Shown one piece after another: positions 8,162 through 14,853 of a stretch of 24,561 nt of DNA. The stretch comes from SZUA-365 sp964635845 (GTDB lineage Bacteria; Bacteroidota; Ignavibacteria; SZUA-365), in contig CAZWNO010000058.1 of assembly GCA_964635845.1 (NCBI GenBank), forward strand, positions 1-24,561, given 5' to 3'. Below the pieces are notes generated by a model. That model saw only the letters and a program-made list of their open reading frames with translations. It was not told where the DNA came from and made no database searches. The first letter of the stretch is position 1; each line of letters begins with the position of its first letter. Both the position numbers and the translations under genes were made by a program.

Positions 8162-8171
8162 CGTATTATTC
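8162..8171 (+). promoter_or_regulatory. Promoter-like motif CGTATTATTC upstream of fni
   Basis: Fits CGTAYYNTWC, with T-rich sequence (TTTTC at 8138-8142) about 23-26 bp upstream of the TA as a possible -33 region. It would give a roughly 60-nt leader for fni. That leader contains a small hairpin, CTCCCG at 8192-8197 with CGGGAG at 8207-8212. It lies at the head of the long co-directional gene run 8239-18959. Confidence 0.38.
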
Positions 8172-8238
8172 CTGACCATGCCAAAATGGCCCTCCCGCTG
8201 CTGAATCGGGAGTTTCCGCTGTTCAACAGGGCGCGCTC

Positions 8239-9273
8239 ATGCCGGGCACACCGTCGCGAAAGAAGGATCACGTCGATCTCTGCGTCAGCGAACAGGTTTC
8301 GTTCCGCGAGAAAACGAACGGTCTCGAAGACTGGGACTTCATTAATAATGCGCTGCCCGAACTGAACACGGAGGACATCGATCCTTCGACGGAGTTTCTC
8401 GGGTACCGGCTTTCCTTTCCGCTGCTCGTGACGGGCATGACCGGCGGATACGACGAAGCGGAGCGCATCAATGGTGCGCTAGCCGAGGCCTGCCAGGATC
8501 TGCGTATCGCGCTCGGTGCGGGAAGCATGCGGCAGGCGCTGGAAAACGACAGGTACCATGAATCCTACCGCATCCTGCGGCGCAACGGTCCGGACATTCC
8601 CATACTCGCGAATATCGGCGCCGTGGAAGTGGCCGCGATGCGGGATGCGCGTCCCGCTCAGTACATGGTCGATCTTCTCGAAGCCGATGCGCTCGTGGTG
8701 CACACGAATCCTCTGCAGGAATTCCTGCAGCCGGAAGGCGAGCCGAGATTCCGTGGCGTGCTGGACGGACTTTCGATGCTGGTGCGTGCGCTCGAGGTCC
8801 CGGTGATCCTCAAGGAGGTCGGTGCCGGCATCTCGCGTGAAGCGGCCATGCGCGCGCATGAGGTCGGTGTGCAGTGGATCGATATCGCCGGCGCCGGCGG
8901 CACGAGCTGGGCCGGTGTGGAAATGCTGCGACGGCGCGACGGCTGCGAAGTGTCGCCACAATTCTGGGACTGGGGCATTCCGACCGCCCGAGCCCTCGAA
9001 GAGCTTCGCATCAACCGTCATCCGGACCTGCGCCTGATCGCATCGGGCGGAATCACCGATGGCGTGATGATCGCCAAGTGCCTCGCTCTCGGCGCGGAAC
9101 TCGCAGGCGCGGCGCGTCCCCTGCTCACCGCGCTGTTTGGCAGCGGTCCCGAGGGACTTCGCAACCGTCTCTGCGGTTGGAAGCACGACCTGGTCGGCGT
9201 GATGTTCCTTACCGGCGCCGCGACCATCGAGCAGCTCAAGCGAAGACCGATCGTCAGCACGAGAGAAGGGTGA
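8239..9273 (+). CDS. fni: Type II isopentenyl-diphosphate delta-isomerase (FMN-dependent)
   Basis: Cytoplasmic flavoenzyme interconverting isopentenyl diphosphate and dimethylallyl diphosphate, the starter for prenyl chains. It is a TIM-barrel protein of 344 residues, the normal length. Visible family motifs are RKKDHVDLC (residues 8-15) at the N-terminus, TGMTGG at 65-70 in the FMN site, the HTNPLQEFLQPEGEP block that contains the catalytic Gln, IDIAGAGGTSWAGVE, and the phosphate-binding ASGGI near the C-terminus. It is followed after 54 bp by a polyprenyl synthase, the next step in isoprenoid assembly, so the pair makes functional sense. No other isoprenoid-pathway gene is in the window, so whether IPP comes from the mevalonate or the MEP route cannot be told. 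Confidence 0.95.
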   Translation: MPGTPSRKKDHVDLCVSEQVSFREKTNGLEDWDFINNALPELNTEDIDPSTEFLGYRLSFPLLVTGMTGGYDEAERINGALAEACQDLRIALGAGSMRQALENDRYHESYRILRRNGPDIPILANIGAVEVAAMRDARPAQYMVDLLEADALVVHTNPLQEFLQPEGEPRFRGVLDGLSMLVRALEVPVILKEVGAGISREAAMRAHEVGVQWIDIAGAGGTSWAGVEMLRRRDGCEVSPQFWDWGIPTARALEELRINRHPDLRLIASGGITDGVMIAKCLALGAELAGAARPLLTALFGSGPEGLRNRLCGWKHDLVGVMFLTGAATIEQLKRRPIVSTREG

Positions 9274-9327
9274 TTCGCATCGGCGCCGGTCCACTCCCAC
9301 AATGAACCCGTAAGAACCAACGCATCC

Positions 9328-10308
9328 ATGCATCGTTTCCTTGCCCGCTACAACGAATACCGCGCCCTGATCGACGAGCGTCTCGCGACGGTGATCGATC
9401 GCGACAGTCCCGTCACCATGTACGAACCCGCGCGCTATGTGCTGAGCGGCGGGGGGAAGCGGATCCGGCCCGTCCTTGTCATGCTGGCCTGCGAAGCGGC
9501 GGGCGGCAGCGCCCGGGACGCGATCGACGCCGGTGTGGCAGTGGAGATCCTGCACAATTTCACGCTCGTGCACGACGACATCATGGACCATGCCGATACG
9601 AGGCGCGGCCGCGAGACCGTGCACCGGAAGTGGGACGCAAACGTCGCCATCCTCGTCGGCGACGAACTCATGGGCATCGCGTACAAGACCCTGCTCAATA
9701 CCGAGAAAGGCGACATCCGCGCCCTTACACGCGTGTTCACCGACGGTGTGATCGAGGTCTGCGAGGGACAGAGCTACGACAAGGAGTTCGAGCTGCTCCC
9801 GACGGTGAGCGAGGCGGATTACATGATGATGATCGGCAAGAAAACAGGCCGGCTGGTTTCGATCTCCGCGGAGATGGGTGCGATCATCGGGGGCGCCGAC
9901 ACGGCGCGCCGCTCGGCGCTGGTCGAATACGCGCGCTGCATCGGGCGCGCGTTCCAGGTGCAGGACGACCTGCTCGACGTGGTGGCGGACAAGACCGCAT
10001 TCGGGAAACCGATTGGCGGCGACATCATGGAGGGAAAGAAGACCTTCCTCCTGGTGAAGGCTCTGCACAGAACCGAGGGTGACGATCTCGCGCTGCTGCA
10101 GGCCGTGGCCACGCGACGCGCGCCCGCTGATGGACTCGTCGAGCGCGTGACCGACGTCTACCGCCGCTGCGGTGTGCTGGATATCGCGCGCGAGCAGATC
10201 GAGAGGGACACGGAAGCCTCCGTCCGTGCGCTCGACGCGCTGGAGGAAAATGATGGACGCCAGATGCTGGTGTGGCTCGCACGCATGCTCCTCGAAAGGA
10301 AAAGCTGA
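9328..10308 (+). CDS. Polyprenyl diphosphate synthase, probably geranylgeranyl diphosphate synthase
   Basis: All-trans prenyltransferase that condenses IPP with allylic diphosphates. The 326-residue protein has both aspartate-rich motifs: DDIMD at residues 83-87 followed by RRG, and DDLLD at 213-217. KRIRP (44-48) and GKKT/GRL (171-175) bind the diphosphates. Residue -5 from the first motif is Phe78 (HNFTLVHDDIMD), and there is no two-residue insertion in the motif. In archaeal-type GGPP synthases an aromatic residue here stops growth at C20, so I infer a C20 product, though a longer chain cannot be excluded. It starts 54 bp after fni, and its stop is 5 bp before the HPr start, so it is almost certainly co-transcribed with both. 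Confidence 0.92.
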   Translation: MHRFLARYNEYRALIDERLATVIDRDSPVTMYEPARYVLSGGGKRIRPVLVMLACEAAGGSARDAIDAGVAVEILHNFTLVHDDIMDHADTRRGRETVHRKWDANVAILVGDELMGIAYKTLLNTEKGDIRALTRVFTDGVIEVCEGQSYDKEFELLPTVSEADYMMMIGKKTGRLVSISAEMGAIIGGADTARRSALVEYARCIGRAFQVQDDLLDVVADKTAFGKPIGGDIMEGKKTFLLVKALHRTEGDDLALLQAVATRRAPADGLVERVTDVYRRCGVLDIAREQIERDTEASVRALDALEENDGRQMLVWLARMLLERKS

Positions 10309-10313
10309 CGCGC

Positions 10314-10580
10314 ATGATAGAACGCACTGTCACAATCAAAAACCGCTCGGGGCTGCACACGCGTCCCGCCGCGACACTTGTCAAAACGGCGGCGCGCTAC
10401 GAATCCGAATTCTACATCAAGAAGGACGGATTTGAAATCAACGGCAAGAGCATCATCGGTGTGATGACGCTCGCGGCCGAACAGGGATCGACGCTCGTAC
10501 TGAGTTTCGTGGGTGCCGATGAGGCGGATATGGCCGAAGCCGTCGTCCAGCTGTTCGACGACGGTTTCGGCGAACTCTGA
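10314..10580 (+). CDS. ptsH: Phosphocarrier protein HPr
   Basis: Small cytoplasmic phosphocarrier of the phosphotransferase system, accepting phosphate from enzyme I. It has 88 residues, the standard size, with the phosphorylated His15 in SGLHTRPAA and a serine at exactly position 46 in GKSIIGVM. Ser46 is the residue that HPr kinase/phosphorylase modifies in organisms that have that enzyme, so regulatory phosphorylation is plausible. The ATG at 10314 gives the correct family N-terminus (MIERTVTIKNRSG). The frame is open upstream to 10272, but that start would overlap the synthase gene and add 14 unconserved residues. AAGGA at 10296-10300 is a distant ribosome site inside the end of the previous gene. 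ptsI follows after 30 bp. Confidence 0.95.
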   Translation: MIERTVTIKNRSGLHTRPAATLVKTAARYESEFYIKKDGFEINGKSIIGVMTLAAEQGSTLVLSFVGADEADMAEAVVQLFDDGFGEL

Positions 10581-10610
10581 TTTCCTTTCACGACAACGAG
10601 GAATTCTCGC

Positions 10611-12386
10611 GTGGACAACAGCAACGAGGAACGGATCTACAAGGGGCTCTCCGCCTCGGGCGGCATCGCAATCGGTCCCGCCTATGTCTATGAGAGGGAG
10701 GAAGTGTACGTCAGCGAGCGGATTCTCAGCGCCAGCGAGGTCGAGACGGAAATCGGGCTTCTCGCCGACGCGATGGACCGGGCGCGCGCGGAACTGGAGA
10801 AGATCGTCGCCTTCGCGGAGGAGAAGCTCGACGCGAACGCCGCGCTGATCTTCCAGAGCCAGCTGATGATGCTCGACGATCCCGAAATGCGGAAGGCGCT
10901 CGACAGGCGGCTGCGCCAGGAATGCAAGAACGCGGACTTCCTCATCCACGGCGAACTCGAGAAATACCGCCTCATGCTGAACAGGGCAAAAGACCCGGCG
11001 CTGCGCAATCGCATGATTGATCTCGACGAGGTCGGGCAGCGCATCATGCGCAATCTGCAGAAAAAGCGTTTGCACTCGACGGTGGAAGGGGAACACGTCA
11101 TCGTCGCCGAACAGCTGACGCCGTCCGACACGCTGCTGTTCAGCCGCAACGACGTGCTCGGCTACGCGACCGACCTCGGCGGTATCACCTCGCATGCCGC
11201 CATTCTCTCACGGTCGCTGAAGATTCCCGCCGTAACGGCGCTTCACGGAGCGTCGAAGGAAATTTCCACGGGCGATCCCGTCATACTCGACGGACAGCAC
11301 GGATTGCTGATCGTGCATCCCACCGAGGCGCATCAGCAGGAGTACGCCCGGAAGATCGCGCGCATCGAGCGGCTGGAAGCGGAACTCGCGGACCTGGTCG
11401 ATCTCCCGTGCGAGACGACGGACGGACACAAGGTCGAACTCTCCGCGAATGCCGAATTCGTCAACGAACTCGAATACATCATCACGCAGGGATCCAGGGG
11501 CATCGGGCTCTATCGCACCGAACATCTGTACATCTCGAAAGGCGATTTTCCTTCCGAACAGGAGCAGTACATCGAATACAGCGAGATCGCGTACTCGATG
11601 TATCCGCAGCCGGTGATCTTCCGCACCTTTGACGTCGGCGGAGACAAGCTGCTCGACAGCGGGGTGCAGGAGATGAATCCCTTCCTCGGCTGGCGCGGCA
11701 TTCGCATGATGCTCGACAAGCCCGACATCTTCCGGCATCAGCTGCGGGCGATACTCCGTGCCTCCTCGATGAAGAACATCAAGATCATGTTCCCCATGAT
11801 CTCCGGGGTGGCCGAACTCGACGAGGCGCTGTCCGTGCTGGAGGAGGTGAAAATGGAACTGCTCGACGAGCTGGTGCCTTTCGACGAGCACATGGAAGTG
11901 GGACTGATGATCGAAGTGCCGTCCGCGATCTTCGTCGCGGAAGAACTCGCACGCCGCGTTGATTTTTTCAGCATCGGGACGAACGATCTCGTGCAGTACC
12001 TCGTGGCGGTCGACCGGAACAACGAGCTGATCGCGGATCTGTATCAGGAATTCCATCCCGCCGTCATCCGCGCGATACGCGACATCATCAACGCCGGCCA
12101 TGAGGGCGAGGTCTGGGTAGGCATGTGCGGAGAGATGGCGGGGAATCCTCTCGCGACGATCCTGCTGCTCGGCCTCGGACTCGATGAATTCTCGATGGTG
12201 CCATCGGTCATTCCCGAGGTGAAGAGGATCATCCGCTCCACAAGCTTCGACGAGGCGCGGCGCATGGCGGAGGAAGTCCTCCGGCTGCCGACATCAGTGG
12301 AAGTGCGGGAATATCTGGAGACCTACATGCGCGAGCGGCATCCTCATCTCATCGCGGCGTTGTCGAACGGAGATAACGGAGGCTGA
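10611..12386 (+). CDS. ptsI: Phosphoenolpyruvate-protein phosphotransferase (PTS enzyme I)
   Basis: Cytoplasmic enzyme I, which takes phosphate from PEP and passes it to HPr. It starts with GTG at 10611, preceded by GAGGAA at 10598-10603 with 7-nt spacing. The 591-residue protein has the full order: N-terminal HPr-binding helical domain; the swivelling phosphohistidine domain with His195 in GGITSHAAILSRSL; the signature LYRTEHLYI; the FRTFDVGGDK segment; and a C-terminal PEP-binding barrel with SIGTNDLVQYLVAVDR and the catalytic cysteine in WVGMCGEMAGNP. It looks complete and active. Its partner HPr is immediately upstream and pgi starts 1 bp after its stop. No enzyme IIA, IIB or IIC is nearby, so transported sugars cannot be named, and a purely regulatory phosphorelay is possible. 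Confidence 0.96.
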   Translation: MDNSNEERIYKGLSASGGIAIGPAYVYEREEVYVSERILSASEVETEIGLLADAMDRARAELEKIVAFAEEKLDANAALIFQSQLMMLDDPEMRKALDRRLRQECKNADFLIHGELEKYRLMLNRAKDPALRNRMIDLDEVGQRIMRNLQKKRLHSTVEGEHVIVAEQLTPSDTLLFSRNDVLGYATDLGGITSHAAILSRSLKIPAVTALHGASKEISTGDPVILDGQHGLLIVHPTEAHQQEYARKIARIERLEAELADLVDLPCETTDGHKVELSANAEFVNELEYIITQGSRGIGLYRTEHLYISKGDFPSEQEQYIEYSEIAYSMYPQPVIFRTFDVGGDKLLDSGVQEMNPFLGWRGIRMMLDKPDIFRHQLRAILRASSMKNIKIMFPMISGVAELDEALSVLEEVKMELLDELVPFDEHMEVGLMIEVPSAIFVAEELARRVDFFSIGTNDLVQYLVAVDRNNELIADLYQEFHPAVIRAIRDIINAGHEGEVWVGMCGEMAGNPLATILLLGLGLDEFSMVPSVIPEVKRIIRSTSFDEARRMAEEVLRLPTSVEVREYLETYMRERHPHLIAALSNGDNGG

Positions 12387-12387
12387 G

Positions 12388-13740
12388 ATGGATGCACGCA
12401 TTCGCATTGACTACGCCAACACGCTCGATGCAGTCGACGCGGCAGCGATGGACGCCGCGCGCGGTCGCATCTCGGGAGCGCAGGAGAAGCTGAACGCGCG
12501 CAGCGGGCCCGGCGCGGATTTCCTCGGCTGGATCGACCTGCCCGAGAACGCACACGCCGGGTTGTCCCCCGTGCTGGATGCCGCGGAGCGCATCCGCAAC
12601 GACGCCGATATTCTGATCGTCGTCGGCATCGGCGGTTCCTACCTCGGCGCCCGCGCCGTGATCGAGGCACTTCGCGCGCCCTTCGCGTCCGATGGTCCTG
12701 AAATTCTCTATGCCGGCCACCACATCGACGGCGCGTATCTTCGCGCGCTGATGGACGCGCACGCGGACAGGCGAATTTGCGTGAATGTGATCTCGAAATC
12801 CGGAACCACGACGGAACCTGCCCTGGCATTCCGCGTGCTCCGGCAGTGGATGGAGCGGCGTTACGGCAGGGTGGAGGCCGCAAGGCGCATCTATGCGACG
12901 ACGGACGCACAGCGCGGCGCGTTGCGCCGTCTGGCGGAAGAAGAAGGGTACAGCAGCTTCGTCATCCCCGACGACGTCGGCGGGCGCTTCTCGGTGCTGA
13001 CCCCGGTCGGCCTTCTTCCCATCGCCGCAGCCGGCATCGACGTCGCGGCCATGCTCGACGGCGCCAGTGCCATGCGTGAACTCACCCGGAGTCCGGATCC
13101 CGATCTGAATCCCGCGCTCCGCTATGCGATGCTGCGCGACGCGCTCTACCGGCAGTGGAAGACCATTGAAATTCTCGCTTCCTTCCATCCGCGACTCGCC
13201 TCCGTCGCGGAGTGGTGGAAGCAGCTGTTCGGTGAGAGCGAGGGGAAGGACGGCAAGGGCATCTTCCCGGCGGCCGTCGGCAACACCACGGATCTGCATT
13301 CGATGGGACAGTACATCCAGGACGGGGAGCGCCGCCTTTTCGAAACCTTCCTTTTCGCAGAGTCCGGAACGGGCGACATCACCGTGCCCGCGGAAGAGGA
13401 CGATACCGACGGACTGAACTATCTCGCCGGCAGCGCGTTCGCCGAGATCAACGCGAGCGCACTGCGCGGCACCGCGCTCGCACATCTCGAAGGCGGCGTG
13501 CCCAATGCCACGATCCTGCTGCCGGCCATCAGCGCGGCATCCATCGGAGCGCTGCTGTATTTCTTCGAGACGACGGTCGCGCTGTGCGGTTACGCGCTCG
13601 GCGTCAATCCCTTCGACCAACCCGGAGTCGAGGCGTACAAGCGCAACATGTTCGCCCTGCTCGGCAAGCCGGGCAACGAGCAGCGGCGCGACGAACTCCT
13701 CGCGCAGATGGCGCGCGGAACCGGTGCCGTCTCCGGCTGA
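12388..13740 (+). CDS. pgi: Glucose-6-phosphate isomerase
   Basis: Cytoplasmic interconversion of glucose-6-phosphate and fructose-6-phosphate in glycolysis and gluconeogenesis. The 450-residue length matches the short bacterial (Bacillus/Thermotoga-like) PGI type rather than the 550-residue enterobacterial one. Seen are the sugar-phosphate-binding GIGGSYLGARA at 80-90, NVISKSGTTTEPALAFR (family signature) at 133-149, GKGIFPAAVGNTTDLHSMGQ around the active-site histidine, and the terminal GVEAYKRNMFALLG carrying the catalytic lysine. A GGAGG about 5 nt before the ATG is a good ribosome site, and only one base separates it from the ptsI stop, implying translational coupling. The next gene is a second, differently built isomerase. 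Confidence 0.96.
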   Translation: MDARIRIDYANTLDAVDAAAMDAARGRISGAQEKLNARSGPGADFLGWIDLPENAHAGLSPVLDAAERIRNDADILIVVGIGGSYLGARAVIEALRAPFASDGPEILYAGHHIDGAYLRALMDAHADRRICVNVISKSGTTTEPALAFRVLRQWMERRYGRVEAARRIYATTDAQRGALRRLAEEEGYSSFVIPDDVGGRFSVLTPVGLLPIAAAGIDVAAMLDGASAMRELTRSPDPDLNPALRYAMLRDALYRQWKTIEILASFHPRLASVAEWWKQLFGESEGKDGKGIFPAAVGNTTDLHSMGQYIQDGERRLFETFLFAESGTGDITVPAEEDDTDGLNYLAGSAFAEINASALRGTALAHLEGGVPNATILLPAISAASIGALLYFFETTVALCGYALGVNPFDQPGVEAYKRNMFALLGKPGNEQRRDELLAQMARGTGAVSG

Positions 13741-13767
13741 ACGCAATTCCCCATATTCAGGACAACG

Positions 13768-14829
13768 ATGAGCAGCTTCGACTACGCCCAGCAGATCGCC
13801 CTTCTCGACTCCCATGATATCTACAGTGTCCTCTCCGGGTATCCCGGACAGGCGCGGACCGGGATCGACGTCGGAAACACCGTCAACCTTCGCGGCATCG
13901 ATGGTCCGTCGCTGCGGAACGTGCTCGTCTGCGGCATGGGCGGCTCGGCCATCGGCGGAGACGTGCTGCGCGTGTTCGCCGAGCGGACGGCGCGCATTCC
14001 CATCGCCGTCAATCGCGGATACGTCATCCCGGGCTATGTCGACGCGCATACGCTGGTCGTCGTGATGAGCTACTCCGGCGGCACGGAGGAATCGCTCGCC
14101 GCCTATGCCGAAGCCCGCCGCCGCAACGCGCAATGCGTCGTAGTGACGTCGGGCGGCGCCTTGCGCGAGAAGGCCGCCGCCGAGGGTGTTCCCGCCGCGA
14201 TCATTCCAGGCGGACTCGCCCCGCGCTGCGCGCTCGCGTACATGTTCTTTCCGCTGCTCGTGATCGCGGCACGTCTCGACATCCTCGACCTGCTGCAGTC
14301 CGACCTGCAGGCGGCGCTGGAGGTGCTTGCGCGCTGCACGCGCGAATACGCCGATCATCGCGACGCGAACAACAAGGCGATCGCCATCGCCGAGCGCCTG
14401 CGCGGAAAACTCCCGTTGCTCTACGGAGCGCAGCTCGGCCTGGACGCCGTGCTGCTGCGGTGGCGCTGCCAGATCGAGGAGAACGCGAAGATGCTCGCCT
14501 ACAGCAACGTCTTCCCCGAGATGAACCACAATGAAATCGTGGGCTGGGAGCAGAATGAAGATCTGCTGCGGCGCATTGCCGTGATCGTGCTGCATGACAG
14601 GGACGATCTGCCCCAGATCCGCACGCGCATCGCCGTGACACTCGATTTGATCCGTCCGTTCGCCGCCGACATCATTGAAATCCATGCCGAGGAGGAGCAT
14701 CCTCTCGCCCGGATTTTGGGATTGATTTGCCTCGGCGATTGGGTTAGCTTCTATCTCGCCATGACTACCGGTGTGGATCCCTTCCCGATCGAGAAAATCA
14801 ATCGTCTCAAATCCGCGCTCGCGAAATAG
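13768..14829 (+). CDS. Bifunctional phosphoglucose/phosphomannose isomerase (SIS-domain family)
   Basis: Predicted PGI/PMI of the archaeal-type SIS family, isomerising both glucose-6-phosphate and mannose-6-phosphate to fructose-6-phosphate and so feeding mannose-containing glycans as well as glycolysis. The 353-residue protein has two SIS halves. CGMGGSAIGGD at 55-65 and SYSGGTEES at 101-109 form the sugar-phosphate pocket, and QIEENAKMLAYSNVFPEMNHNE (about 235-256) carries the conserved Glu and His254 used in catalysis by this family. Length and motifs fit. AGGA lies 5 nt before the ATG and it follows pgi by 27 bp. Having both isomerase types side by side is unusual. The PMI activity may be its main job here, since pgi already covers glucose. 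Confidence 0.9.
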   Translation: MSSFDYAQQIALLDSHDIYSVLSGYPGQARTGIDVGNTVNLRGIDGPSLRNVLVCGMGGSAIGGDVLRVFAERTARIPIAVNRGYVIPGYVDAHTLVVVMSYSGGTEESLAAYAEARRRNAQCVVVTSGGALREKAAAEGVPAAIIPGGLAPRCALAYMFFPLLVIAARLDILDLLQSDLQAALEVLARCTREYADHRDANNKAIAIAERLRGKLPLLYGAQLGLDAVLLRWRCQIEENAKMLAYSNVFPEMNHNEIVGWEQNEDLLRRIAVIVLHDRDDLPQIRTRIAVTLDLIRPFAADIIEIHAEEEHPLARILGLICLGDWVSFYLAMTTGVDPFPIEKINRLKSALAK

Positions 14830-14853
14830 ACACGACGGCACACATGGAGACCG

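Noticed and set aside
8192..8212. CTCCCG/CGGGAG hairpin before fni as a terminator or riboswitch
   Set aside because: The stem is only 6 bp with a 9-nt loop and no T-run, and it matches no riboswitch core I know. Noted only as part of the fni leader.
6001..8271. A 756-codon minus-strand frame opposite dsbD
   Set aside because: The plus strand encodes a complete DsbD with all six redox cysteines. The antisense product is charged and low in hydrophobic structure, typical of a codon-bias artefact.
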